Below, piece by piece: positions 18,333 to 27,084 of a stretch of 64,000 bases of DNA (position 1 is the first letter of the stretch; every line of letters begins with the position of its first letter). The stretch covers positions 370,065 through 434,064 of the forward strand of contig NZ_SJPW01000005.1 in assembly GCF_007860125.1 (NCBI RefSeq), read 5' to 3'. The translations under genes were made by a program, and so were the position numbers. The notes beneath the pieces are model-generated. The model ran no database searches. It saw only the letters and a program-made list of their open reading frames with translations, and had not been told where the DNA came from. Origin of the DNA: Rubripirellula tenax. GTDB taxonomy: Bacteria; Planctomycetota; Planctomycetia; Pirellulales; Pirellulaceae.

Positions 18333-18995
18333 ATGAAGCGAAATGAATTTCACACGACCGTTTCGACCCACAATCGATGCAACCAAGCTAACACTGCACT
18401 GGCTACCTTCGCGACAGCGGCGGCCGTCGTCGCCTTGCTGTGCACATCCGGCTGCAGCGACCCCGCCGCCGCCTCCTCATCACCGTCGTCGGTGGGTATC
18501 TCGCCACAAAAATTTGCCGACGGCGTTCACGCGGTGATGATGGCCGACCGTACGGTTTATGCGACGCACGTTGTCACGAACCTAAAGAAACAGTCCTCGC
18601 CGGTATCGGCCGACGAGTACTGGCAAGACTCGACCAACGCGATTCCGTTGCCGGCACAAATGTTTCGGATGGGCGCTGAATTGGTCGACGAAAACCCCGA
18701 AGCCGGATTCACGTACTCCCTTCGCAGCGAGTGGCCGCTGAACGAGCAACACAAAGCGAAAAGTGAGTTCGAGACCGAAGCGTTAAAGTACATCGCGGCA
18801 AACCCCGGCGAGAACTACTACGGCGAAGAAGAACTCGGTGGCACCAAGTACTTCGTCGCCGTGTATCCCGATCGCGCGGTCGCCGAGGCTTGCTGGTCCT
18901 GCCACAACGAACATCCCGATCGCGGCGCCGACTACCCCGAGTTTGGCAAAGACGATGTCATGGGTGGCGTTCTCGTCCGCGTGCCAATGCCGTAG
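18333..18995 (+). CDS. DUF3365 (Tll0287-like) heme lipoprotein
   Basis: A 220-residue exported lipoprotein. The signal peptide ends in a lipobox (LLCTSGC) and the mature part is a DUF3365/Tll0287-like domain with a single c-type heme motif CWSCH near the C-terminus. The family resembles PAS-like heme sensors. Here no transmitter domain follows, so it may sense or bind a small ligand (NO, redox) or pass electrons. The start is the ATG at 18333 with GGAG nine bases upstream; an in-frame ATG at 18300 lacks a ribosome site. It is the third gene of the redox block. Confidence 0.8.
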   Translation: MKRNEFHTTVSTHNRCNQANTALATFATAAAVVALLCTSGCSDPAAASSSPSSVGISPQKFADGVHAVMMADRTVYATHVVTNLKKQSSPVSADEYWQDSTNAIPLPAQMFRMGAELVDENPEAGFTYSLRSEWPLNEQHKAKSEFETEALKYIAANPGENYYGEEELGGTKYFVAVYPDRAVAEACWSCHNEHPDRGADYPEFGKDDVMGGVLVRVPMP

Positions 18996-19047
18996 GCGCG
19001 AGACTGACTCTGGAAAATTTACGTTTCTCTTCTTGGAATACACCACC

Positions 19048-19470
19048 ATGACACCTGATCAAATTACCCTCGTGCAAGACTCGTGGGCTCAAGTAAAACC
19101 CGTCTCCGAACAAGTCGCCGAGCTTTTTTACGGCCGACTTTTTGAACTGGACCCGTCTCTTAAATCACTCTTCAAAGGTGACATGACGGAACAGGGCAAG
19201 AAGTTGATGGCAACGCTAAACCTTGCCGTTACATCACTCACGAAATTGGAAACCATCCTACCAGCGGTCAAGGATCTGGGGCGTCGCCATGTCCAATACG
19301 GCGTCCCCGACTCAAGCTACGCAACCGTCGGTGAAGCACTGCTGTGGACGTTGGACAAAGGACTCGGCGAAGCATTCACCGAGGACGTCAAAGCAGCCTG
19401 GACCGAAACCTACGTGACGCTAAGCAACGTGATGCTGAACGCTGCGAACGAAGGCCGGGCCGCGGGCTAG
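19048..19470 (+). CDS. Single-domain globin
   Basis: A 140-residue bacterial globin of the single-domain, neuroglobin/Vitreoscilla-like class. Fold signatures include YGRLFELDPSLKSLF (helices B-D), LGRRHVQYGVPDSSYATVG (F helix with the proximal His in RRHVQYGV) and a final amphipathic helix. No reductase domain follows. Such globins commonly detoxify NO to nitrate or carry oxygen, which would suit an operon that makes nitrite. It is the last gene of the redox block, 52 bases after the DUF3365 gene, and its stop codon lies inside a GC-rich palindrome. Confidence 0.9.
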   Translation: MTPDQITLVQDSWAQVKPVSEQVAELFYGRLFELDPSLKSLFKGDMTEQGKKLMATLNLAVTSLTKLETILPAVKDLGRRHVQYGVPDSSYATVGEALLWTLDKGLGEAFTEDVKAAWTETYVTLSNVMLNAANEGRAAG

Positions 19471-19475
19471 CCCGC
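19462..19475 (+). terminator. GC-rich palindrome over globin stop codon
   Basis: GCGGGCT/AGCCCGC is a perfect 14-base palindrome covering the end of the globin gene, with flanking AAGG and CCTT partly extending it. There is no T-run directly after, so termination is only possible. The spacer 19476-19687 beyond it holds no gene. Confidence 0.35.
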
Positions 19476-19687
19476 CTTCCAAATTTCTGCACAAGACGGT
19501 GCTGATTTCTAAGGCAGCCGCGAAAACGCCTGCCATCAGACTAGGCAGGGACGTCCCCGCCGCTGGGGGAACCAAAGGTTTGTTTCCGAAACGCGTCCCG
19601 GCCGCTCGGCGCGAATCGGCACCATTGGGCGAAACATTGCAGTCGCCAGTTTCGCGTTAGGAGACATTCTTCGGCGTGAAACTTTTT

Positions 19688-19702
19688 TGGCGTGACGGTT
19701 GC
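19688..19702 (+). promoter_or_regulatory. Sigma-54 (-24/-12) promoter for nitrate block
   Basis: TGGCGT-GACGG-TTGC followed by T, with T before it, matches YTGGCRY-N5-TTGCW with exact spacing. The start site should be near 19714, about 50 bases before the nrtA ATG. The motif overlaps the upstream open frame at 19699, which supports the internal ATG at 19765 as the true nrtA start. Confidence 0.7.
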
Positions 19703-19764
19703 TCCCTCCAGAAAAACCAGAGCGTTCAATCTGTGCCACTCTCCCCCTGAACTTTGGATCGCAA

Positions 19765-21285
19765 ATGTTTTTCCGCGGACACCGACTGCTTCATGCCCAA
19801 CTTTTGTGCCTTGCGACACTGACCCTATTTGCCGGTTGCAGCAGCAACGAAATCACGCTCGATGACTTGGAAGCAGCTGCGGCTAAGTTGGACAAGGCGA
19901 ACGAAGAGAATGCTGCCGCCGGTGGCGAGGAGATTCCATCACCGACCGGTGAAGTAGCCAAGACCGACACAGCAGTGCGAGAGATGCTGAACGTCGAAAA
20001 GCCAAACTTGAAGTTTGGGTTCATCAAGCTGACCGACTGTGCCCCCTTGGTGATCGCGAAAGAAAAAGGGTTCTTCGAAGATGAAGGTCTGAGTGTCGAA
20101 ATCGAGGCGCAATCGAACTGGAAAATCCTTCTCGACCGAGTCATCGACGGCCAATTGGACGGTGCCCACATGTTGGCCGGCCAACCCATCGGAGCGACCA
20201 TCGGTATCGGTACGGAGTCGCCGATCATTACCGCTTACAGCCTCGACTATAACGGCAACGGCATCACGGTCAGTAACGAAATTTGGGGCAAGATGCAGGA
20301 GAATGACCCAGAGCTGAAGAAACCACAGCCAAAGCATCCCATCTCCGCGGCTTCGTTGAAGCCGATCGTTGATGACTACAAACGCGAGGGCAAAGACTTC
20401 AACATGGGAATGGTGTTCCCCGTATCAACCCACAACTACGAAATCCGATACTGGCTTGCAGCATCGGGTATCCATCCCGGCTTCTACAACGAACAAAACA
20501 TTCAAGGCACCGTCGATGCGGACGTCATCTTGTCGGTGACTCCGCCACCACAAATGCCATCGACTCTTGAGGCCGGAACCATTCTTGGTTACTGCGTCGG
20601 CGAACCCTGGAATCAAAAGGCCGTCGTCGACGGCATTGGTGTCCCGGTCACGACGAACTATGACATTTGGAAGAACAACCCCGAGAAGGTATTCGGAGTT
20701 GCCGATCAGTGGAACGAAAAGTATCCCAACACGCACATCGCGGTCGTCAAAGCCTTGATTCGTGCCGGCAAATGGCTGGACGAAAAAGACGGAACTGGAA
20801 AGTTGATCAACCGCGAAGAAGCTTGCCAGATCTTAAGTAAAAAAGACTACGTCGGAGCCGACGTGGACGTGATTGACAATTCGATGACCGGCACATTCGT
20901 TTTTCAAAAGACGGACGTTCGGCCGATGCCTGAATTCAATGTCTTCTTCGACAATCAAGCAAGCTTTCCGCACTACAGCGATTGTGTTTGGTTCTTGACC
21001 CAGATGCGCCGTTGGGGCCAGATCACCGAATCCAAGCCGGCCAGCTGGTATGCAGAGACGGCTAAGAAAATCTACAAGCCGGAAATCTACCGAACGGCTT
21101 CGGCCATGTTGATCGCCGAAGGCAAAGTGTCGAAGGATGAATTTCCTTCCGCCGACTACGACGGGTACCGCCCCGTGACGAATGAGTTCATTGACGGAAA
21201 TGCGTACGACGGAAGAGATCCCATCGGCTACATCAACAGCTTCACGATCGGAAACAAAGAGGACAGCACGCTGTCAAAACAATAG
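19765..21285 (+). CDS. nrtA: Nitrate ABC transporter substrate-binding lipoprotein
   Basis: A 506-residue NrtA/CmpA-type solute-binding protein, the periplasmic receptor for nitrate/nitrite uptake. The signal peptide ends in a textbook lipobox (LTLFAGC), so the protein is lipid-anchored. An acidic linker of about 60 residues follows, then the NrtA fold ([53 protein letters not shown]). CmpA (bicarbonate) and cyanate binders look alike; nitrate is chosen because narB and nirA follow in the same cluster. The first in-frame start at 19699 lies inside the sigma-54 motif, so 19765 is used. Confidence 0.92.
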   Translation: MFFRGHRLLHAQLLCLATLTLFAGCSSNEITLDDLEAAAAKLDKANEENAAAGGEEIPSPTGEVAKTDTAVREMLNVEKPNLKFGFIKLTDCAPLVIAKEKGFFEDEGLSVEIEAQSNWKILLDRVIDGQLDGAHMLAGQPIGATIGIGTESPIITAYSLDYNGNGITVSNEIWGKMQENDPELKKPQPKHPISAASLKPIVDDYKREGKDFNMGMVFPVSTHNYEIRYWLAASGIHPGFYNEQNIQGTVDADVILSVTPPPQMPSTLEAGTILGYCVGEPWNQKAVVDGIGVPVTTNYDIWKNNPEKVFGVADQWNEKYPNTHIAVVKALIRAGKWLDEKDGTGKLINREEACQILSKKDYVGADVDVIDNSMTGTFVFQKTDVRPMPEFNVFFDNQASFPHYSDCVWFLTQMRRWGQITESKPASWYAETAKKIYKPEIYRTASAMLIAEGKVSKDEFPSADYDGYRPVTNEFIDGNAYDGRDPIGYINSFTIGNKEDSTLSKQ

Positions 21286-21475
21286 CTCGAATTCTCTCGC
21301 GACATTGTTAGCGAGATGCGGCAGGCGAACGCTAAGGCGACGAACTTTCGTGATCGGTTGACCGCCTCAATCGGTCGCGTTCGTGAAACGGCCATAGTGG
21401 TCGGGCGTTGTGGTCCGGTGCCCAACGTCCGACCCGGCCGTGGATTTTTCCGAAACATTAAAAGGTTTGAAATTT

Positions 21476-22591
21476 ATGAATTGGCGTGGCAAAGCTCTTC
21501 GTTTTTGTGAAGTTACTGGTATGCCAATGCTGGAACCGTTCGTTCGGCTTGCAGCCGGCGAAGATCCGAAAGAACAACTCGCCGGCATTGCGAAGTATGT
21601 GTTGTTACCGTTCGTCGCGGTAATGATCTTCTTGGCGATGTGGTCGGCCGCCGCGAAAACGATTGTCACGGACAGTGGTCAACTTCCTAGTCCCACGGCG
21701 ACGTGGGAGGCGGGAAAAGAATTGATTGCGATGCATCGCCAACAACGAAGCGATGATGCGGCAAAAAAGCAAGAAAAATTGATGTCCGCCGTTCAGTTCA
21801 TGGCAGATGGAAAGGCCTTGGAACGGCGTGCGACGACCGCGAACGAAGCAGACAAAGCGACGTTGCTTTCCAACGCTTTGGTATTGAAGAAGAAAGCGGT
21901 TCAGGCGGCCAACTACAAACCGACGAGCGCCCCAACGTTTGTCGATCAGATCTACACGAGTCTGAAAACGGTCTTCTTCGGTTTCATCTTGGCAACCGTG
22001 ATTGCAGTCCCGGTCGGTGTGCTGTGCGGAATGAGCCCTTGGTTCAATGCCGCCATGACGCCGTTCATTCAAATTTTCAAACCCGTGTCACCCTTGGCGT
22101 GGTTGCCCCTTGCAGCGGTTGTGATCATTTGGGCCTACCGCAACTCGCAACCAGGTGAAACCTTTTTCGATAAAGCGTTCCTGATATCGGCTGCGACGGT
22201 CTCACTCTGTTCACTTTGGCCGACGTTAGTGAACACGACGTTGGGTGTCGCCAGCGTCGACAAAGACTACTTGAATGTTGCGAGAGTCTTGAAGCTTTCA
22301 TGGTCGCAAAAGCTTTACAAAATCATTCTTCCGGCGAGTTTGCCGCTGATGTTCGCAGGCTTGCGAATCAGCCTCGGCGTCGGATGGATGGTTTTGATCG
22401 CCGCCGACATGTTGGCTCAGAACCCCGGTCTCGGAAAATTCGTTTGGGATGAGTTCCAAAACGGATCGTCGCTGACGTACGCACGCATTGCGTTCAGTGT
22501 GATCGTGATTGGCGTGATCGGCTTGGTGCTTGACCGAACGATGATCTGCTTGCGAAACCTGGTCAGCTTCGGGAATAGCGCGGCGGCATGA
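21476..22591 (+). CDS. nrtB: Nitrate ABC transporter permease
   Basis: A membrane permease of the NrtB/TauC family, 371 residues against about 275 usual. The permease core with the ATPase-contact EAA-like loop (ARVLKLSWSQKLYKIILPASLPLMFAGLRISLGVGWMVLIAADML) is normal, but between the first helix (about 40-60) and the core there is an extra charged helical stretch of roughly 80-90 residues. The start at 21476 is chosen for AAAGG ten bases upstream and the conserved MNWRGKALRF opening. It lies 190 bases after nrtA in a spacer with no recognised signal, and before the two ATPase genes. Confidence 0.92.
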   Translation: MNWRGKALRFCEVTGMPMLEPFVRLAAGEDPKEQLAGIAKYVLLPFVAVMIFLAMWSAAAKTIVTDSGQLPSPTATWEAGKELIAMHRQQRSDDAAKKQEKLMSAVQFMADGKALERRATTANEADKATLLSNALVLKKKAVQAANYKPTSAPTFVDQIYTSLKTVFFGFILATVIAVPVGVLCGMSPWFNAAMTPFIQIFKPVSPLAWLPLAAVVIIWAYRNSQPGETFFDKAFLISAATVSLCSLWPTLVNTTLGVASVDKDYLNVARVLKLSWSQKLYKIILPASLPLMFAGLRISLGVGWMVLIAADMLAQNPGLGKFVWDEFQNGSSLTYARIAFSVIVIGVIGLVLDRTMICLRNLVSFGNSAAA

Positions 22592-22701
22592 TCGATTCCT
22601 TACACGGACGTCAGCTTTCAACTTCCTGTCTCCACACAGGTGGATCTGAGCAATTGCCACGGATGGCTTTTTCAAATACTTCGCCCGCTTGAGGACTAAA
22701 A

Positions 22702-23655
22702 ATGAGTGTTGCCATCCGACCGAACCCGTCGATTCAGACTCGCGTTCAAGCAAATCCGCCTCAACCGGTTCTACGGATGCAAAGTGTTTGCAAGGGCTAC
22801 GGTGCGGGCGCGACGCGCAGCGAAGTTTTGACGAACATCAACTTGAATGTTCGTGAGGGAGAGTTTTTGGCGGTTGTCGGTTTCTCGGGAAGCGGCAAGT
22901 CAACCTTCATGAAGCTGTTGGCCGGACTCGAATCGGCAGACAGCGGTGTGATCGAAATGGATGGGACGCCCATTGCCGGTCCCGGTCCGGAACGCGGCCT
23001 CGTCTTCCAAAACTATTCGCTGCTGCCATGGTTGACGGTTCGCGGAAACATTTCGTTATCGGTCGACAGCGTCTTTCGCCACTGGGGTAAAGGCGAACGC
23101 CGAGACCACGTGGAAAAGTTCATCGAGATGGTCGGGCTCGCGCACGCCGCCCATCGTCGACCGCACGAATTGTCGGGTGGGATGCGACAACGCGTATCGC
23201 TTGCCCGAACGCTGGCGATGAAACCCAAGATTCTGTTGCTCGACGAACCGTTGTCGGCACTGGACGCGTTGACTCGCTGCGTCCTGCAGGAAGAAATCCT
23301 GAAGATTTGGGAAGAGGAGCGGCAAACATGCGTGATGATCACTAACGATGTCGACGAAGCCATCCTGGTCGCCGACCGCATCGTCCCTCTCAATCCTGGC
23401 CCCAATGCTTCACTTGGACCGGCCTTCACGGTCGAGCTTGATCGCCCCCGACGCGCAACCGAACTGAACTCGAATCCACACTTCCGCGGCCTGCGAAATG
23501 CGGTCACGAACTACCTGGTTGCGGTTCGTCAAAAGAGTCGTGACGACGAAGCCGCTAAGTCCGTGGTGCCGAAAATCGAGTTACCCAATCTGCAACCACG
23601 CAGTCTAGCGCTGCCGCGAAAAGCGACCATGAATTCACCCTTAGTAAGCAAATAA
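22702..23655 (+). CDS. nrtC: Nitrate ABC transporter ATPase (NrtC-type)
   Basis: A 317-residue ABC ATPase. Walker A is GFSGSGKST, the Q-loop is FQNYSLLPW, the signature is LSGGMRQRVSLART and Walker B is ILLLDEPLSALD. The last 60 residues extend beyond the usual domain. Unlike cyanobacterial NrtC it has no fused NrtA-like regulatory domain. It pairs with the next gene to form a heterodimer that drives NrtB. The 110-base gap from nrtB holds no clear signal. Confidence 0.9.
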   Translation: MSVAIRPNPSIQTRVQANPPQPVLRMQSVCKGYGAGATRSEVLTNINLNVREGEFLAVVGFSGSGKSTFMKLLAGLESADSGVIEMDGTPIAGPGPERGLVFQNYSLLPWLTVRGNISLSVDSVFRHWGKGERRDHVEKFIEMVGLAHAAHRRPHELSGGMRQRVSLARTLAMKPKILLLDEPLSALDALTRCVLQEEILKIWEEERQTCVMITNDVDEAILVADRIVPLNPGPNASLGPAFTVELDRPRRATELNSNPHFRGLRNAVTNYLVAVRQKSRDDEAAKSVVPKIELPNLQPRSLALPRKATMNSPLVSK

Positions 23656-23667
23656 AGGCTTGATCGT

Positions 23668-24504
23668 ATGGCGGGATACGTCGAAATGTATCGTCTCGGA
23701 AAAACTTACGACACGCCCAATGGGCCTGCCGTAATTGTCGAAGACTTCAATCTCAACATGACCCTGGGTGAATATGTTTGCCTACTCGGGCATTCGGGTT
23801 GCGGCAAGTCAACGGTACTGTCGATGGTTGCCGGTTTGAATCCGATCTCTGAAGGCGGCATCGTCGTTGCCAACCACGAAATCGAAGGTCCAGGACCTGA
23901 TCGAGGTGTTGTTTTTCAGTCGCCTTGCTTGATGCCTTGGATGACCGCGATGGACAACGTGATGCTGGGCGTCAATCAAGTCTATCCGCACGGCACGAAA
24001 GCGGAAAAACGCGACATCGCGGCCTATTACTTGACGCTTGTCGGTCTCGGAAGCTCCTTGACGAAACGTGCAAGCGAGTTGAGTCAGGGTATGCAGCAAC
24101 GCGTCGGAATCGCTCGTGCGTTTGCCTTGAAGCCCAAGATGCTTTTGCTAGACGAACCCTTCGGAATGCTGGATTCGCTCACCCGCATGGAGCTTCAAGA
24201 GATTCTTTTGGAGATCCTTTCACGCGACAAAATCACGACTCTGATGATCACCCACGATGTGGACGAAGCTCTGTTCATGAGCGACCGTGTCGTGATGATG
24301 ACCAACGGTCCGCGGGCAAGCGTCGGAAAGATCTTTGATGTCCCGTTCGACCGCCCACGAGTCCGCGCCGATGTAATCGATCATCCCGACTACTACGACT
24401 ACCGAGCCGACATGATCGGATTCTTGGAAGAACAAGACCACAAGAAAATGAAAGAGAACGCTGCGAAGCTCGAGGCGGCCAAAGAGTTGCAGGAGCAGTC
24501 ATGA
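23668..24504 (+). CDS. nrtD: Nitrate ABC transporter ATPase (NrtD-type)
   Basis: A 278-residue ABC ATPase of the NrtD/CmpD class. Walker A is GHSGCGKST, the Q-loop is FQSPCLMPW, the signature is [14 protein letters not shown], and Walker B is [12 protein letters not shown] with [25 protein letters not shown] after it. It starts 12 bases after nrtC. It overlaps the GAF gene by ATGA (24501-24504), linking the sensor-like protein tightly to the transporter. Confidence 0.92.
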   Translation: MAGYVEMYRLGKTYDTPNGPAVIVEDFNLNMTLGEYVCLLGHSGCGKSTVLSMVAGLNPISEGGIVVANHEIEGPGPDRGVVFQSPCLMPWMTAMDNVMLGVNQVYPHGTKAEKRDIAAYYLTLVGLGSSLTKRASELSQGMQQRVGIARAFALKPKMLLLDEPFGMLDSLTRMELQEILLEILSRDKITTLMITHDVDEALFMSDRVVMMTNGPRASVGKIFDVPFDRPRVRADVIDHPDYYDYRADMIGFLEEQDHKKMKENAAKLEAAKELQEQS

Positions 24505-25358
24505 TCGCGCAGACCGACATTTTGACAAAGTCACTGCTAGTCGATCTTCGTACGTTCCAGGTACGTGATGGGCGAATCGTTGACCATGATGACGGTTGCT
24601 GTGCGCGGCTGGCATCGAAGTCCATTGCGACTGGCATGGCTGAAGTCCTAGTCGGTATCGATGGTGAAGATGACTTTGGTGGTGCCGTCTCGATTCCGAT
24701 TTATCGCGGTGGCGAGATTGTTAGCACGGTCGTCATGGCGATCGCGCCCAAGTCGGCCGGCGTTGGCGTTTTCGAAATCTGGGAACCCGTCGAACCGTAC
24801 GAGGAAGTTCGCTTGCGAGGCGGATACTTTGCCAGTCTCGAACGGTTTTCGAATGTCAGTTCGTATGTGCGGTTCGAAAAAGGAAACGGTCTTCCAGGTC
24901 AAGTTTGGTCGCTTGGAAAGGGGATCATTCACGACAACCTTCCCGAGCATCCCGGGTTCCTGCGTGCCGCCGGCGCGTCGGCCGGTTTGTTGCAAACGGC
25001 AATCGGAGTCCCCGTGCTTAGCGAGAATCTGATGTCGGCTGTCGTGCTGATCAGTTCTGCCGCGACGCCAATTGCGCGTGGTTACCAAGTCTGGTTGGCT
25101 GACGAAGACGGATTCGTATTGGATGCGGCAGCCTATCAAGCCGTTGTGGAAGAAGACCGCTTCGCCATCGGGACGAAAATATCTGCAGAGACACCGTTGA
25201 TTGCCCTCGCTCGCGATTGTGGCGGAGCCGTGATATCGGGCGCCGATGAAGTCACCGAAATGAGTCGATCGGGTGCCGGCGCCAATCTATTGGGTGGCTT
25301 GGCGATTCCGTTTTACAGCGGCGAAAAAATGCAAAGCATCACAGCTCTGCTGTTCTAA
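24501..25358 (+). CDS. GAF-domain protein of the nitrate operon
   Basis: A 285-residue soluble protein. The middle (about 85-185) matches a GAF fold ([18 protein letters not shown]...SAVVLIS), the usual pocket for a small ligand. The first about 80 residues and the last about 80 each look like a partial repeat of the same pattern ([37 protein letters not shown]), so it may contain more than one GAF unit. No kinase, DNA-binding or other output domain is present. The ATGA overlap with nrtD and the position before the nitrate reductase suggest it senses nitrate, nitrite or redox state and acts on the transporter or reductase. That role is inferred. Confidence 0.72.
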   Translation: MIAQTDILTKSLLVDLRTFQVRDGRIVDHDDGCCARLASKSIATGMAEVLVGIDGEDDFGGAVSIPIYRGGEIVSTVVMAIAPKSAGVGVFEIWEPVEPYEEVRLRGGYFASLERFSNVSSYVRFEKGNGLPGQVWSLGKGIIHDNLPEHPGFLRAAGASAGLLQTAIGVPVLSENLMSAVVLISSAATPIARGYQVWLADEDGFVLDAAAYQAVVEEDRFAIGTKISAETPLIALARDCGGAVISGADEVTEMSRSGAGANLLGGLAIPFYSGEKMQSITALLF

Positions 25359-25383
25359 CTTCTCTCCGTTTTTATTGACAACA

Positions 25384-27084
25384 ATGTCTTCAACACTGCC
25401 TATCACCGAGCGACCAAACGACTTGATCGGTCAGTTGCTTTCCGAGCAACAATCGATGTCGGCGGTAGAACGTTTTAGTGCGCGGCATGAAGCAGGTGAT
25501 TTAGAAACTGAGACGATTCCTGCACAAGCGAGATACTACCGTGACTTGCTTCCGGCCTCGCCTCCGGGACCCGGCCAGCAGTTTGCATTCGAGGTGAACT
25601 TAGATACTTGCAGCGGATGCAAAGCTTGTGTGGTTGCATGCCACACCTTGAACGGCTTGGAAGAAGACGAGACATGGCGTCGCGTGGGAACGCTGACCAT
25701 CGGCGAATCTTCCAGCGATCCGTTGCCGGTGATCCAGCATGTGACGACGGCCTGTCATCACTGCGAAGATCCTGGGTGCTTGAACGGTTGTCCGGTCAAG
25801 GCGTACGACAAAGATCCGATCACGGGAATCGTTCGTCACTTGGACGATCAGTGCATCGGTTGCAAGTATTGCACGATGATGTGCCCCTACGAAGTACCTC
25901 AGTACAGTGATCGTTTGGGGATTGTTCGCAAATGCGACATGTGCCACCAACGTTTGAGTGCCGGGGAAGCGCCCGCTTGTGTGCAAGCCTGTCCCAACCA
26001 AGCGATTGCCATTTCCGTTGTCGATCAGGATACAGCGTTTTCCGCCGAGTCCCGTCTCGCACCCGGCGCTCCGCTGTCGACCATCACCAAACCCTCCACT
26101 CGCTACACCACATCGCGAGAACATGCCGTACACGCGGCGATGCCCCAAGATACGGGTATCGACCATGTCGCCGAAAGCCATTGGCCCTTGGCTGTGATGT
26201 TGGTTGCGACCCAAGCGTCGGTCGGCGCCATCGCCGTCGAGCGATCGATTGCATTGATCGGATTCACGGGAGGCTTGGGGACGTCGATCGATTTGATGCG
26301 TTGGACGACGTTGGTTGCGTTGCTGATCGGTGGAGTGGGGCTGAACGTGGCACCGCTGCATTTGGGAAAACCGCTGCGAGCATGGCGAGTCTTCCTCGGA
26401 CTGAGAACCAGCTGGCTCAGCCGCGAAGCGATCGTACTTGGAAAATACATGGGACTGTTGTCCGTCGCCGTTGGATTGGCATGGTTGCCCGCCTTCGCGG
26501 ACTATCTACCCGACGCATTGGTGTCGATGATCCCAGTCTGGGCCGCCGATGTCACCCTGACAATCGCGTTGCTGACGGGGCTGATCGGTTTGTTCAGCAG
26601 CGGCATGATCTATGTCGCAACCCGTCGACGGCTGTGGCGAATGGAGCGAACGATGGCTCGCTTCTTTGGCTCGGCTGTGGTTCTAGGTTTTACGACGGTC
26701 GCGATCGTTTCTACCGCATTGGATTACCAGGTGATTGCAATCGCAACCGGTGTGCTCGGCGCCGCGTCGATGGCAATCAAGTTGGCTTGGGAGTGCAAGA
26801 TCCTGCTGGGAAGAACTCCGTCTTCTCTCGGCGATAACGAAGATCATCGCAGCCAGCGGTTGGTCCAACGTGAACTCGGCCAATGGGCATCCCTTCGGTT
26901 GACGATGGGTGGTGTTGGCGCAGTTTGTCTGATGCTCGGATCGGTGTCGTCGCCGGCTTCGATGTCGCTGGGGTTGGCTTTGATCGGCACATCCTTGGTG
27001 GCTCATTTGGGCGGTGAACTGATGGAACGCTTACTGTATTTTTCAAGTGTGGTGTATGACCGCATGCCGGGGACATTCAGATGA
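25384..27084 (+). CDS. Fused DmsB-DmsC-type iron-sulfur/membrane anchor subunit
   Basis: A 566-residue electron-transfer subunit. After a 65-residue N-terminal extension, residues 70-210 form a DmsB/NarH-like ferredoxin domain with four cysteine groups: C76/79/82/86, C124/127/132/136, C157/160/163/167 and C184/187/199/203, enough for four [4Fe-4S] clusters. Residues 265-555 hold about eight membrane helices like DmsC/YnfH, the quinol-oxidising anchor of DMSO-reductase-family enzymes. No export signal precedes the Fe-S domain, so it should face the cytoplasm. It overlaps narB by ATGA (27081-27084), so it is most likely the electron-donor partner of NarB. The start at 25384 is used because the frame above overlaps the GAF gene. 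Confidence 0.88.
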   Translation: MSSTLPITERPNDLIGQLLSEQQSMSAVERFSARHEAGDLETETIPAQARYYRDLLPASPPGPGQQFAFEVNLDTCSGCKACVVACHTLNGLEEDETWRRVGTLTIGESSSDPLPVIQHVTTACHHCEDPGCLNGCPVKAYDKDPITGIVRHLDDQCIGCKYCTMMCPYEVPQYSDRLGIVRKCDMCHQRLSAGEAPACVQACPNQAIAISVVDQDTAFSAESRLAPGAPLSTITKPSTRYTTSREHAVHAAMPQDTGIDHVAESHWPLAVMLVATQASVGAIAVERSIALIGFTGGLGTSIDLMRWTTLVALLIGGVGLNVAPLHLGKPLRAWRVFLGLRTSWLSREAIVLGKYMGLLSVAVGLAWLPAFADYLPDALVSMIPVWAADVTLTIALLTGLIGLFSSGMIYVATRRRLWRMERTMARFFGSAVVLGFTTVAIVSTALDYQVIAIATGVLGAASMAIKLAWECKILLGRTPSSLGDNEDHRSQRLVQRELGQWASLRLTMGGVGAVCLMLGSVSSPASMSLGLALIGTSLVAHLGGELMERLLYFSSVVYDRMPGTFR

